The notes under the pieces: generated by a model | Seen by the model: only the letters and a program-made list of their open reading frames with translations | What the model was told of the DNA's origin: nothing | Databases searched by the model: none | Part shown: piece by piece, positions 26,961 through 36,277 of the stretch | Numbering within the stretch: the first letter of the stretch is position 1 | Layout: each line of letters begins with the position of its first letter | Position numbers and translations under genes: made by a program | Source: Novosphingobium sp. PhB165 | Lineage (GTDB): Bacteria > Pseudomonadota > Alphaproteobacteria > Sphingomonadales > Sphingomonadaceae | Direction of reading: 5' to 3' | DNA length: 64,000 nt | NCBI RefSeq assembly: GCF_004341845.1 | Contig: NZ_SLVB01000009.1 | Location: 1 to 64,000 of the forward strand

Positions 26961-27611
26961 ATGCCGTCTCCGTCCGCCCCTGACTTCAGCCCGGAATTCA
27001 CCAGCGAACTGGCCGAACTGCTGGCGTGGCGGCGGGACGTGCGTCATTTCCGCAAGGAGCCGATTGGCGAGGACCGCGTGGCCGAACTGCTGGCGGTGGC
27101 GCAGCTTGCACCCTCGGTCGGCAATTCGCAGCCTTGGCGCTTTGTGCGGGTTCGCTCGGCCGCCTTGCGCGAGACGCTCGCGGGCCATGCCGATACCGAA
27201 AAGGCGGCGGCCGCTGCCGCCATGCCCGATGCTGAACGCCGGTCGAAATATGCCGCGCTGAAGCTCCACGGCATACGCGAGGCCCCGGAAGTCATCGCGG
27301 TGTTCTGCGATGATGCCACGACGACAGGTTTCGGTCTTGGCGCGGCGACAATGCCAGAAACCCGTGCCTATTCGGTGGTGCTGGCGATCCACACGCTATG
27401 GCTGGCCGCCCGGGCGCGCGGGCTGGGGCTGGGCTGGGTGTCGATCGTCGAGCCCGGCTTCGTTACCGACCTGCTCGACGTTCCGGCGAGCTGGCGCTTC
27501 ATCGCGCTGCTCTGCCTGGGCCATCCGCTCGAACCGGATGTCATCCCCGAACTGGAACGACGCGGCTGGCAACCCCGCCTCGACGGGAGCAGCAACGTCA
27601 GTGAGCGTTGA
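26961..27611 (+). CDS. bluB: 5,6-dimethylbenzimidazole synthase BluB
   Basis: A 216-residue BluB, the flavin-destroying member of the nitroreductase fold that makes the lower ligand of B12 from FMNH2. Signature segments are RRDVRHF near residue 27, APSVGNSQPWRFVRV, and AIHTLWLAARARGLGLGWVSIVEP. It follows cobO by two bases and ends the riboswitch operon, overlapping the convergent btuF-like gene by 14 bases. Together with CobN and CobO it implies de novo aerobic cobalamin synthesis or at least completion of cobinamide. Confidence 0.93.
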   Translation: MPSPSAPDFSPEFTSELAELLAWRRDVRHFRKEPIGEDRVAELLAVAQLAPSVGNSQPWRFVRVRSAALRETLAGHADTEKAAAAAAMPDAERRSKYAALKLHGIREAPEVIAVFCDDATTTGFGLGAATMPETRAYSVVLAIHTLWLAARARGLGLGWVSIVEPGFVTDLLDVPASWRFIALLCLGHPLEPDVIPELERRGWQPRLDGSSNVSER

Positions 27612-28467
27612 GCCGGGGCTTGTTCACTTGCGCTGCCAGCAAGCGCGCTGCCTTGACGTAGGCCGGGCCGCCGCAGACTGTCCAGGCCTGCGGAATGGCC
27701 ACGCGCGGGATGTTCGCGAGAATGGGGTGATGTATCATCTCGGTGCCCTTGTCGGTCACGGTCTGGGTGGCGCTGTCCACCACGATGAAGTCCGGCCGCG
27801 CCATGGCCATTTCCTCAAGGCTCACCTGCGAGAGCACCGGCTTGCCCAGCTTTCCAGCAAGATTGACCAGACCGACGCGCGTCATCAGGTCATCGACCAG
27901 CGTGCCGGTGCCGGTGAGGTATCCGCTCCGCTGGTAATAGGCCGCAACCTTGTGGCCCGGCACGCGCGGCAGCCCGGCAAGATCGGCGTTCATCCGCGCG
28001 ATCAGTGCCTCTCCGCGCTCGGGATGGCCGACCGCACGGGCGACATCGCGGATCGAGCCGAGGATTTCGTCGTAGTCACGCGCCGCCTTGAGGTCGAGCG
28101 CGGGATAGTGGCGCCCCTTCAGCACCGTGATCGAGGGATTGCGCCGCGCAGGCATGCCCACCACGAGGTCGGGATCGGCCGCGATCACTTCCTCGGCCGA
28201 ACCGCCGAAGACCGGCAGTCCCTTCGCCTGACTGGCCACCGCCGACATCTGCGCATCGGTGGCATAGCGCGTCAGCCCGGCGATCTGGTCGCGATCGGCC
28301 AGCGCGACCAGCAACTGGTCCGCGCAGAGGTTGAGCGAGACGATCCGGTGAGGCCGCACGGTCGAATTTACCGCACCGGCCCCCGCACTCACACCGGCTC
28401 CGGGCAAGGCCGCAATAATCATGCACGCGGCAAGCCGCAGGCGAAGGTGGATTTTTCCGAGAGCCAT
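27598..28467 (-). CDS. Periplasmic corrinoid-binding protein, BtuF-like
   Basis: A 289-residue substrate-binding protein of the BtuF/FecB class. It has a signal peptide ending about GAGVSAG, then RIVSLNLCADQLLVALADRDQI and two lobes joined by a long helix. The start at 28467 has AAGGAG about 9 bases upstream, and the preceding 99 in-frame codons overlap the divergent permease gene. It lies head-to-head with the permease and ATPase genes and next to the cobalamin genes, so vitamin B12 or cobinamide is the likeliest ligand. A heme or siderophore ligand cannot be excluded by sequence alone. Confidence 0.85.
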   Translation of the reverse strand: MALGKIHLRLRLAACMIIAALPGAGVSAGAGAVNSTVRPHRIVSLNLCADQLLVALADRDQIAGLTRYATDAQMSAVASQAKGLPVFGGSAEEVIAADPDLVVGMPARRNPSITVLKGRHYPALDLKAARDYDEILGSIRDVARAVGHPERGEALIARMNADLAGLPRVPGHKVAAYYQRSGYLTGTGTLVDDLMTRVGLVNLAGKLGKPVLSQVSLEEMAMARPDFIVVDSATQTVTDKGTEMIHHPILANIPRVAIPQAWTVCGGPAYVKAARLLAAQVNKPRLNAH

Positions 28468-28537
28468 GGCATGGCTCCTTACCAACACGTACCCGGGACA
28501 CAAGCGTGGCGGGGCGCCGATCCGATGCGAGGTATTC

Positions 28538-29563
28538 GTGCAATCTCTCAGTACATCATCACCCTCAACCCAGCGGGCGCGCCATCGTGCCCTGATCCCG
28601 CTGCTGGGCCTCGCCGTGGCGTTCGTCGCCCTCGGCTCGATGAGCCTTGGCCCGGTCTCGCTCGGCCTCGGGCGGATCGTGGGCGCGCTGGCCGGACATG
28701 ACGATCCGGTCGCTCGGGCGATCCTTCTCCAGTTGCGCCTGCCGCGCACGCTGATCGGGCTCATGGTCGGCGCGATGCTGGGCCTGTCCGGCGCCGTGCT
28801 TCAGGGCTACTTGCGCAATCCGCTGGCCGAGCCTTCGGTACTCGGCGCCTCGAACGCTTCGGCGCTGGGCGCGGTGATCGCGCTCTATTTCGGACTTTCC
28901 GAATGGCACCCGGCGCTGCTGCCGCTGATGGCGATCCTGTCCGGACTGCTTGCCATTGCCCTGCTCTTCGCTCTGGCCGGACGCTCGGAAAGCCCGCTCA
29001 GCCTGATCCTTGCCGGCATTGCCGTCTCGACGCTGGCGGGCGCGGGGATCAGCCTTGCGCTCAACCTCTCGCCCAATCCTTTCGCGGCCATGGAGATCAT
29101 GTCCTGGCTGCTGGGTTCGATCGAGAACCGGGCGATGCAGCATGTCTGGATCGCGCTGCCCTGCATCGCTGTCGGGGTCACGCTGCTGCTGATCGATCCA
29201 CGCGCGCTCGACGCGCTTTCGCTGGGTGAGGACGGCGCGCGGTCGCTCGGTGTCGACTTGCGCCGCACGCGTCGCCGGCTGATGCTGGGCGTGGCGATCG
29301 GCGTCGGCGGCGCGGTTGCCGTCTCGGGCGCCATCGGCTTTGTCGGCCTGATCGTGCCGCACCTGATCCGCCCGCTGACCGACCGCAGCCCCTCTGCCCT
29401 GCTGATCCCCTCGCTGCTAGGCGGCGCAGTGCTGCTGACCGGCGCGGACATCCTCGTCCGCCTGATCCCCACCGATGCCGAACTCAAGCTGGGCGTGGTG
29501 ACCGCTTTCCTGGGCGTTCCCGTCTTCCTCTTCTACCTGCTCCGGGAGCGCCGCCTGTGGTGA
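28538..29563 (+). CDS. FecCD/BtuC-family ABC permease
   Basis: A 341-residue inner-membrane permease of the FecCD/BtuC family, with about nine or ten hydrophobic helices. The family motifs LRLPRTLIGLMVGAMLGLSG and GVDLRRTRRRL are visible, as is GFVGLIVPHLIRPL, which contacts the ATPase. I chose the GTG at 28538 with GAGG 6 bases upstream; the earlier in-frame region overlaps the divergent btuF-like gene. It overlaps the ATPase gene by seven bases. Corrinoid transport is inferred from context. Confidence 0.88.
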   Translation: MQSLSTSSPSTQRARHRALIPLLGLAVAFVALGSMSLGPVSLGLGRIVGALAGHDDPVARAILLQLRLPRTLIGLMVGAMLGLSGAVLQGYLRNPLAEPSVLGASNASALGAVIALYFGLSEWHPALLPLMAILSGLLAIALLFALAGRSESPLSLILAGIAVSTLAGAGISLALNLSPNPFAAMEIMSWLLGSIENRAMQHVWIALPCIAVGVTLLLIDPRALDALSLGEDGARSLGVDLRRTRRRLMLGVAIGVGGAVAVSGAIGFVGLIVPHLIRPLTDRSPSALLIPSLLGGAVLLTGADILVRLIPTDAELKLGVVTAFLGVPVFLFYLLRERRLW

Positions 29564-30336
29564 CGATTTCGACCGAGAACCTCTCCGTCCGGCTGGGTCG
29601 GCGCGATGTGCTGCACGGGATCAGCGCCCGTTTCGAGCCCGGCACGCTGATCGGCGTGATCGGCCCCAACGGCGCGGGCAAGTCCACGCTGGTCCGCGCG
29701 CTTGTCGGCCTGATCGACCCACATGAGGGCACGGTCACGCTGGACGGTCACGATCTAGCGCAATTGCCCGCCCGCGAGCGCGCCCGCCGCGTGGCCTATC
29801 TGCCGCAGGGCCAGACGCTCCACTGGCCGCTGACGGTGGAGCGACTGGTCGCGCTGGGCCGGCTGCCGCATCTCGGGCCGATTTCGCGCATTTCGGAGGA
29901 AGATCAGGCCGCTATCGAAGAGGCCATGGCGCGCGCGGACGTTTCCCATCTCGCCGAACGGGTCGCCACCGAACTTTCGGGCGGCGAGCGGGCCCGGGCA
30001 CTGCTCGCCCGCGCGCTGGCGGTGGGGGCAAAGGCGCTGGTGGTGGACGAACCGCTGGCCTCGCTGGACCCCGGCCATCAGATCGACGTGATGGAAATGC
30101 TGGTGCGCGAAGCGCAGGGCGGAGCAATGGTGCTGGCCGTGCTGCACGACCTCAATCTCGCCGCGCGGCACTGCGACCGGCTGCTGGTGATCGATAACGG
30201 CCGGCTGGTTGCCGATGGGCCGCCTGCCGAAGTCTTGACCGAGGAAACCCTGCGGACCGTCTACGGCGTGACCGGCTATAGCCGCATGCTGGACGATGTT
30301 CCGCTGGTCGTGCCGCTCACGCGCTGGCGCGGATAG
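29557..30336 (+). CDS. ABC transporter ATP-binding protein, BtuD/FecE-like
   Basis: A 259-residue ATPase with Walker A GPNGAGKST (about residue 37), a Q-loop in VAYLPQGQ, the signature LSGGERARALLARAL, Walker B ALVVDEPLASLD and a switch His in LAVLHDLNLAARHCD. It belongs to the iron-siderophore/B12 import ATPase group and completes the importer with the permease upstream and the divergent binding protein. Two GTG codons at 29557 and 29560 are possible starts, both overlapping the permease stop. Confidence 0.9.
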   Translation: MVTISTENLSVRLGRRDVLHGISARFEPGTLIGVIGPNGAGKSTLVRALVGLIDPHEGTVTLDGHDLAQLPARERARRVAYLPQGQTLHWPLTVERLVALGRLPHLGPISRISEEDQAAIEEAMARADVSHLAERVATELSGGERARALLARALAVGAKALVVDEPLASLDPGHQIDVMEMLVREAQGGAMVLAVLHDLNLAARHCDRLLVIDNGRLVADGPPAEVLTEETLRTVYGVTGYSRMLDDVPLVVPLTRWRG

Positions 30337-30337
30337 A

Positions 30338-30499
30338 TCAGGAGGCCCTGTGGCGGCGCAGAGCGCGATCCGCGATCAGCCCGATCGCCGCCATGGTCCC
30401 GCCGGTCAGTCCGGCGGTGCCGATCGCGACGATGACAGGCTGCGCCATGTTGGCGAAGGGCTGCGCGCGCTGGTTCAAGGTTTCGATCATCCGGGTCAC
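30338..30499 (-). CDS. Small hypothetical membrane protein (53 aa)
   Basis: A short frame starting with GTG at 30499 and ending at 30340-30338, with AGGAG 7 bases upstream. It encodes 53 residues with one hydrophobic helix (PVIVAIGTAGLTGGTMAAIG) followed by a basic end (DRALRRHR). It is convergent with the ATPase gene, whose last base is two bases away. I recognise no family. The good ribosome-binding site and the helix-plus-basic-tail layout support a real gene, but length alone gives little confidence. Confidence 0.5.
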   Translation of the reverse strand: MTRMIETLNQRAQPFANMAQPVIVAIGTAGLTGGTMAAIGLIADRALRRHRAS

Positions 30500-30633
30500 G
30501 CCGCTGCTCCTGCAAGGATTGCCGGTCGCTTCGGAAAAGCCGCGGACCGGCGGTGTGAGAGCGTGAATGCGCCTTTTCCGATCTTCGGAAAACCACGATA
30601 ATCTTGCGCCAAACGTTCGATATTTCCGAACAG

Positions 30634-31527
30634 TCAGGGCAGGCGCAAATCCGCTTCCAGAAAATCGAGGAAGGCCCGGATGCGCGATGCCAGCCGTTGA
30701 TGGCCGACATAGAGCGCATGGATATCCTCGTGATCGCCGGGATTATAGTCTTCGAGAACCTCCACCAGCCGCCCGGCTGCAAGATCGGCGGCAACATGGA
30801 AGCGGCCGAGCCGGGCGATGCCGCCGCCCGCTACCGCCATGAGCCGCACGACTTCGCCCGAATTGCCGAGAAAAGCCCCCTCGACCGGACGCTGGACCAG
30901 CGCGCCGTCAATCCGGAACGGCCAGGTGTCCATAGCCCGGCGAAAGCTGAATTGCAGGCAGGTGTGGCGGGCCAGATCGCGCGGATGCGTGGGCGTGCCG
31001 CGCTCGGAAAGGTATCCCGGGCTCGCGACGAGCGCCATGCCGCTGCGCCCCAGCTTCTTGGCCTTGAGCCCGGTATCGCGCAGCGGACCGATGCGGATGG
31101 CGATGTCCGCGCGCGCTTCCACAAGGTCCACGAGTTCGTCGGCGAGCGCCAGATTCACGCGCACGGCGGGATGGCGCATGAGGAACCGGGGAAGGATCGG
31201 CAGCAGGCACTGGGTGCCGAATGGCACCGAACTGTTCACCCGCAGCGGCCCGCGCGGCACGTCCGACGCACCGCCGAACCCCCGCTCCACCTCGTCCACT
31301 TCGGCAATGAGACCGGTGACGCGGGCGCGGTAGATCTCTCCTTCCGCCGTCAGCGACAGCGCGCGCGTGGTGCGGGCGATCAACTGAACGCCCAGCCGTG
31401 CCTCCAGCCGGGCAAGCGCGCGGCTGACTGCCGAGGGCGTCAGCCGCAGCGCTCTGGCCGCTCCGGCAAGGCTGCCGCTCTGCGATACCGCAAGGAAGAT
31501 CTGCATTTCACCGAAGCGGTTGTCCAT
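30634..31527 (-). CDS. LysR-family transcriptional regulator
   Basis: A 297-residue LysR protein with the HTH in residues 1-60 (MQIFLAVSQSGSLAGAARAL, SAVSRALARLEARLG) and an effector domain with the RGPLRVNSSVPFG strand typical of the CrgA-like group. The start at 31527 gives the standard MDNRFGEMQIF N-terminus; seven earlier codons are unlikely. It is divergent from an SDR gene across about 110 bases, the usual arrangement for a LysR regulator and its target. Confidence 0.88.
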   Translation of the reverse strand: MDNRFGEMQIFLAVSQSGSLAGAARALRLTPSAVSRALARLEARLGVQLIARTTRALSLTAEGEIYRARVTGLIAEVDEVERGFGGASDVPRGPLRVNSSVPFGTQCLLPILPRFLMRHPAVRVNLALADELVDLVEARADIAIRIGPLRDTGLKAKKLGRSGMALVASPGYLSERGTPTHPRDLARHTCLQFSFRRAMDTWPFRIDGALVQRPVEGAFLGNSGEVVRLMAVAGGGIARLGRFHVAADLAAGRLVEVLEDYNPGDHEDIHALYVGHQRLASRIRAFLDFLEADLRLP

Positions 31528-31639
31528 CGATCCGTGAATCCAATGCAATTCTGAGATGCCAAGTCTCTATCTAATCAATAAACGCCGGCCCGCCTATCTT
31601 CGAGTTTCCTAACCCCTCTCCCCCCAAAGGAAATTTCGC

Positions 31640-32437
31640 ATGGATCTGAAACTCGCCGGAAAGAGCGCTCTCGTCACCGGTTCCACCGCCGGGATCGGCC
31701 TTGCCATTGCCGAGCGACTGGCCGCCGAAGGCGTCGACGTCGTCATCTCGGGCCGTAACCAGGAGAAGCTGGACGCCGCCGCCGCGCAAGTCGCCGCAAG
31801 CAGCGCGAATGGCGGCAAGGTCCGCGCAGTGCTGGCTGACCCTGCGACCGCAGAAGGCGCCGAAGCACTGATCGCCGCCGCGCCCGAAGTCGACATCCTC
31901 GTCAACAATCTCGGCATTTACGAGGCCAAGCCCTTCACCGAGATCACCGATGCCGACTGGCACCACTTCTTCGAAGTCAACGTCGTCAGCGGCGCCCGGC
32001 TTGCCCGTCACTACTTCCCCAAGATGCTGGCCAAGAACTGGGGCCGCGTGATCTTCATCGCCAGCGAGAGCGCGCTCGTGATCCCGGGCGAGATGATCCA
32101 CTACGGCATGACCAAGACCGCCCAGCTCGCCATCGCGCGCGGCCTTGCCGAGCAGACGCGCGGGACCGGCGTCACCGTCAACTCGGTTATGCCCGGACCC
32201 ACGCGTTCGGAAGGCATCGTCGAGTTCATCCGCTCGGTGGTCGATAACAAGGACGCGCCCGAGGCCGAGCGCGAGGCCGAATTCTTCACCAAGATGCGCC
32301 CGCTCTCGCTGATCCGCCGCCTGATCGAGGCCGACGAGATCGCCGCGCAAGTGGCCCTGCTGGCCAGCCCGCTCGGCGCAATCACCAATGGCGCGGCCAT
32401 TCGCGTCGAAGGCGGCATCGTCCCCACCATCGCCTGA
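31640..32437 (+). CDS. Short-chain dehydrogenase/reductase (SDR)
   Basis: A 265-residue classical SDR. The NAD(P) motif is TGSTAGIGLAIA near residue 14, NNLGIYE follows at about 90, and the catalytic residues are Ser (IASESALV) with YGMTK (Tyr and Lys about 155-159). Substrate is unknown. The charged segment of about 20 residues before the C-terminal part (NKDAPEAEREAEF) is typical of the subgroup often annotated as 3-oxoacyl-ACP reductase-like. It is divergent from a LysR gene, which probably controls it. Confidence 0.88.
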   Translation: MDLKLAGKSALVTGSTAGIGLAIAERLAAEGVDVVISGRNQEKLDAAAAQVAASSANGGKVRAVLADPATAEGAEALIAAAPEVDILVNNLGIYEAKPFTEITDADWHHFFEVNVVSGARLARHYFPKMLAKNWGRVIFIASESALVIPGEMIHYGMTKTAQLAIARGLAEQTRGTGVTVNSVMPGPTRSEGIVEFIRSVVDNKDAPEAEREAEFFTKMRPLSLIRRLIEADEIAAQVALLASPLGAITNGAAIRVEGGIVPTIA

Positions 32438-32447
32438 CCCGACGCCC

Positions 32448-32475
32448 GCCCGGCGCGCCCAGTCGCGCGCCGGGC
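32448..32475 (+). terminator. GC-rich hairpin after the SDR gene
   Basis: GCCCGGCGCG and CGCGCCGGGC form a 10-base perfect stem with an 8-base loop, 11 bases after the SDR stop. No T-tract follows, so its strength as a terminator is uncertain. Confidence 0.45.
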
Positions 32476-32581
32476 ACAGGTTGCCGGAAGCGCAAACATC
32501 CATAACTTCAAGGCGTTTGTGTTTGGTCGCGGCGGCCGATATCCTCCTGCCCGTATGAAATGGCGCGACAGGGGATTGCCA

Positions 32582-33811
32582 ATGACCGATCGTCTTGCCG
32601 CGCGCCGGATACTTGCCCGATGCCTTCCCGGCGCGGCCCTGTTGATGCCGCTCTCGGCCCATGCCGAGGAGCCCGTGGAAACGCTGATCGGCAGCGTGTC
32701 GAGTGCCGAGGCCGACGGCACGGTGCCTGTCGAACTGCGCTTCCTCAATCCCGGCGCTGCTCCGGCCACCGTGGCGCTTCCCGACCGCGTCGCCGCGAAT
32801 GTCGAAAGCGCCGGGCGGCAGGATACTGTCTGGCTGGAACGCGCACCCGGCACCCCGGCATCGCTGAGCCTTGCCCCCGGCGGCTTCGCGAAAGCACGCT
32901 ATCGGCTGGCGGCAGGCACGGTTGCCGATGGCGCCCTGCTCTCGATCCCGCAGTGGCGCACGGCCGAAGTCGCCTTGCACAGCACTTCCGCCGCCCGAAT
33001 GGCCGAGGCATCGCCGCCACCCTCCGCGCATACCGCCACCCTTCCGCCGGCTCCGACCCCCACGGCGCCCGCCGATCGCAGTTACGGCAACGCCTTCATC
33101 GACAACCTTGGCCCTTACGAGCCGATCTACGCGGTTTTCGGCCCCGGAACCGATACCGAGGCACGCCTTCAGATCAGTTTCGATTACCACCTGTTCGGCT
33201 CGCACGAGCGCAAGGACCTGCCCACCTCGTGGCGCGGCGGACTTCACTTCACGTACACCCAGCGCATGTTCTGGGATTTGCGCGCGCAATCGATGCCGTT
33301 CCACAATATCGATTACCAACCTGAACTCATCTACGTCTCCCCCGCCAAGGTGCTGGACAATGGCATGTCGCTGGCGTTGCAGGGCGGGCTTCGACACGAA
33401 TCCAACGGCCGCGACGGCGAAGATTCGCGCAGCGTGAACACCTTCTACGTGGCTCCCATGGCCGCCATCCCGCTGGGCGGCGACTGGCGCCTGCTGGTGG
33501 CGCCGAAACTGGCCTTCTATCTGGGTGACACGTCCGACAACCCCGACATCATCCACTATCGCGGCCATACCGGGCTGTTCCTGCAAATCGGCGATCCGGA
33601 CGGGCTGCGGATCGCGACGAACACGCGATTCAATTTCGGGTCCGGCAAGGGCGCGATCAATACCGAGGTCTCTTACCCGCTTCCCCGGTTGCTGGGCGGC
33701 GGGCCGGACTTCTACCTCTTCGCACAGGCTTTCGCGGGCTATGGCGAGAACCTGCTCGATTACAACAAGTCGACCACCCGCCTGCGCGTAGGCTTCGCGT
33801 TGGTCCGATAG
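32582..33811 (+). CDS. Outer-membrane phospholipase A (PldA family)
   Basis: A 409-residue exported protein: signal peptide to about residue 25 (PLSAHA), an N-terminal beta-rich region (about 27-150) and a C-terminal OMPLA barrel. The catalytic motif is intact: His272 and Ser274 in LRHESNGRDGEDSRSVN, with Asn286 exactly 12 residues after the Ser, as in E. coli OMPLA. The enzyme would hydrolyse outer-membrane phospholipids when activated by dimerisation. The extra N-terminal region of about 120 residues is not present in the E. coli enzyme. The start at 32582 has AGGGGA upstream; an ATG at 32555 is less likely. Confidence 0.88.
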   Translation: MTDRLAARRILARCLPGAALLMPLSAHAEEPVETLIGSVSSAEADGTVPVELRFLNPGAAPATVALPDRVAANVESAGRQDTVWLERAPGTPASLSLAPGGFAKARYRLAAGTVADGALLSIPQWRTAEVALHSTSAARMAEASPPPSAHTATLPPAPTPTAPADRSYGNAFIDNLGPYEPIYAVFGPGTDTEARLQISFDYHLFGSHERKDLPTSWRGGLHFTYTQRMFWDLRAQSMPFHNIDYQPELIYVSPAKVLDNGMSLALQGGLRHESNGRDGEDSRSVNTFYVAPMAAIPLGGDWRLLVAPKLAFYLGDTSDNPDIIHYRGHTGLFLQIGDPDGLRIATNTRFNFGSGKGAINTEVSYPLPRLLGGGPDFYLFAQAFAGYGENLLDYNKSTTRLRVGFALVR

Positions 33812-33849
33812 TGCCGGGGAGCGAGGCACTTGCCTGTTGCTGCTTCCGA

Positions 33850-33867
33850 AATATAGTATACGATACT
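33850..33867. promoter_or_regulatory. GTATAC operator upstream of the peptidase-galactosidase operon
   Basis: AATATAGTATACGATACT matches the ATCGTATACGAT palindrome with one mismatch; the core GTATAC is at 33856-33861. It lies about 135 bases before the S9 peptidase start. It is one of seven such sites in the right half of the window. Confidence 0.65.
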
Positions 33868-33995
33868 AGCCGCAACATACCCCAAGGCCATCCCGCCAGC
33901 CTCCATTGATTCCCCTCGGCCGCCGCTCCCACGCGGGCGGCCGCGCGGCCTCGGCACGAACGGGATGGGCCCGGAGAAGCCGAGGATCGCGCCCG

Positions 33996-36275
33996 ATGAA
34001 CTCCCCCGCCCGTCGCCCCCGTCTCGCGGCCCTGCTGCTGGCGTGCACCGCCACGCTGCTTCCGGCAATGGCCATGGCCGCACCCAGCGAGGCGGAAATC
34101 GCGCGCTCGGTCGCCCTGCGGGAAGACTGGCAATATCTGACGCGCGAGATTGCCTGGCCCGCGACATGGACGCCGGATGGCAGCGCCTTCTCCTATCGCA
34201 AGACCGTCGAAGGCGGCTTTGCCTTCGAGACGTACGACGTTCATACGCAGGCCAAATCCGCCGCGTTCGACCAGCAGCGGCTCGCCAAGGCGCTGGGCGA
34301 TGCGATGGGCAAGCCCGTCCAGCCGCTGCGCCTGCCGTTCGAGCAGTTCTCCTATGCGGGCAACCGCGAGACCATCGCGTTCGAAATCGACTACGCAGGC
34401 TGGCACTGCACACTCACCGACTATCGCTGCGAGGCCGAGAAAGACCCGCGCCGCCCGCGCGGCTTCGGCGTGGTGCGCGATCTTTCGGTGCCCGCCGACA
34501 ACCACCCGCGCCTCTCGCCCGACGGCAAGTGGGAAGCCGTGGTGGAGGACAACAACCTTGTCGTCCGTCCTGCCGGTTCGAAAGACCTGACGCGCCTCAG
34601 CAGCGACGGGACGGAGGGCAATTTCTACGATCCAGAGACCATCGAATGGTCGCCAGACAGCCGCCATGTGATGATCTACCGCGTGCGCCCCGGCTTCGCG
34701 CGCCACGTCCTGCGCGTGGAAGCCGCGCCCGATGGTCAACTTCAGCCGGCGCTGCGCAGCCAGCTCTACCCCAAGCCGGGCGATGCGGTCGATCTGGAGC
34801 AGCCGGTACTGTTCGACGTCGCCGCGCGGCGGCAGATGGTGGTCGACCCCACCCTGTTCCCCAATCCCTACCAGCTTTCGCAGGCCCGCTGGCGCGCGGA
34901 CGGTAAGAGCGTCGAGTTCGACTACGACAAGCGCGGCTTCGGGCAGGCGCGGATCATCGCCGTCGATGCAGAAACCGGCGTCGCCCATGCCGCCGTTGCC
35001 GAAGATGCCAAGACCTTCTTCTACGCCGACCGCCGTTTCGCGCACGATGTGAACGGGCTTGGAGGCGAGATCGTCTGGGCCTCCGAGCGCGATGGCTGGA
35101 ACCATCTCTACCTGATGGACGGCAAGACCGGCAAGGTGAAGAACCGCATCACCACCGGCGAGTGGGTCGTGCGCGAAGTGGTCAAGGTGGACGACAAGAA
35201 GCGCCAGATCTGGTTCGCCGCCAGCGGCATGAACGCGGGCGAAGATCCCTATTTCCGCCACTACTATCGCATCGATTTCGACGGCCGGAACCTCACCCCG
35301 CTGACGCCCGAGCGCGCCGACCACACCGCCCGCTTCTCGCCCGACATGCAGTTCTACGTCGATACCTATTCGCGCGTGGACATGCCCACCGTCAGCGAAC
35401 TCCACCGCGCCAGCGACGGCGGCGTGGTGGCGACGATCACCAAGGGCGATATCAGCCGCCTCACCGCCGCCGGTTTCCACGCCCCCGAAGTGTTCACCGC
35501 CAAGGCCCGCGACGGCAAAAGCGATATCTGGGGCCTTGTCGTGCGTCCGCATGACTACGACCCGGCCAAGAAGTACCCGGTGATCGAGAACATCTACGCC
35601 GGCCCGCACGACAGCTTCGTGCCCAAAACCTTCTGGCCCTTCGGCTACCACTCGGGCGGCGACAAGGTGATCGGCATGCAGGCGCTGGCCGATCTCGGCT
35701 TCATCGTCGTGCAGATCGACGGCATGGGCACGGCCAACCGTTCGAAGGCATTTCAGGACGTTGCCTGGAAGAACCTGCAGGATTCCGGCTTCCCGGATCG
35801 CATGCTGTGGCACAAGGCCATGGCCGCCAAGGACCCGTCCTACGACATCAGCCGCGTCGGCATCTACGGCGCCTCGGCAGGCGGGCAATCGACGCTCAAC
35901 GCGCTGCTGTTCCACGGCGATTTCTACAAGGCCGGCGTCGCCATGGCGGGCTGCTACGACAACCGCATGGACAAGATCAGCTGGAACGAACAGTGGCTCG
36001 GTTGGCCGGTGGACAAGAGCTATGCCGATGCCTCGGGCGTGGACAATGCCGCGAAGCTGCAGGGCAAGCTGTTCCTGATCGTGGGCGAGCAGGACAGCAA
36101 CGTCGATCCCGCCTCCACCATGCAGGTGGTGAACGCGCTGGTGAACGCGAACAAGGATTTCGACCTCCTTGTCGTGCCCGGCGGTGAGCACACCGTGGGC
36201 CGCTCTACCGGCCCGATCGACTACGTGACGCGCCGCCTTTCCACGTTCTTCGTCCGTAGCCTTCAGGGTCAGTGA
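33996..36275 (+). CDS. S9 family prolyl-type peptidase (DPP-IV-like), periplasmic
   Basis: A 759-residue secreted peptidase: signal peptide (LLLACTATLLPAMAMA), a DPP-IV N-terminal beta-propeller (about 80-500) and a C-terminal alpha/beta-hydrolase domain. The triad is visible as Ser627 in GIYGASAGGQS, Asp700 in VGEQDSNVD and His732 in GGEHTVGR. The S9B group removes dipeptides after Pro (or Hyp-like residues). The start at 33996 gives a clean signal sequence; a frame extending 30 codons earlier is unlikely. It overlaps the beta-galactosidase gene, so the two are co-expressed. This fits digestion of proline- or hydroxyproline-rich glycopeptides, which is inference. Confidence 0.88.
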   Translation: MNSPARRPRLAALLLACTATLLPAMAMAAPSEAEIARSVALREDWQYLTREIAWPATWTPDGSAFSYRKTVEGGFAFETYDVHTQAKSAAFDQQRLAKALGDAMGKPVQPLRLPFEQFSYAGNRETIAFEIDYAGWHCTLTDYRCEAEKDPRRPRGFGVVRDLSVPADNHPRLSPDGKWEAVVEDNNLVVRPAGSKDLTRLSSDGTEGNFYDPETIEWSPDSRHVMIYRVRPGFARHVLRVEAAPDGQLQPALRSQLYPKPGDAVDLEQPVLFDVAARRQMVVDPTLFPNPYQLSQARWRADGKSVEFDYDKRGFGQARIIAVDAETGVAHAAVAEDAKTFFYADRRFAHDVNGLGGEIVWASERDGWNHLYLMDGKTGKVKNRITTGEWVVREVVKVDDKKRQIWFAASGMNAGEDPYFRHYYRIDFDGRNLTPLTPERADHTARFSPDMQFYVDTYSRVDMPTVSELHRASDGGVVATITKGDISRLTAAGFHAPEVFTAKARDGKSDIWGLVVRPHDYDPAKKYPVIENIYAGPHDSFVPKTFWPFGYHSGGDKVIGMQALADLGFIVVQIDGMGTANRSKAFQDVAWKNLQDSGFPDRMLWHKAMAAKDPSYDISRVGIYGASAGGQSTLNALLFHGDFYKAGVAMAGCYDNRMDKISWNEQWLGWPVDKSYADASGVDNAAKLQGKLFLIVGEQDSNVDPASTMQVVNALVNANKDFDLLVVPGGEHTVGRSTGPIDYVTRRLSTFFVRSLQGQ

Positions 36276-36277
36276 TC

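Noticed and set aside
31571..36191. Long minus-strand open frames of 752 and 844 codons opposite the SDR, phospholipase and S9 genes
   Set aside because: They run antisense to three genes with clear motifs and read as low-complexity, Ala/Gly/Arg-rich sequence.
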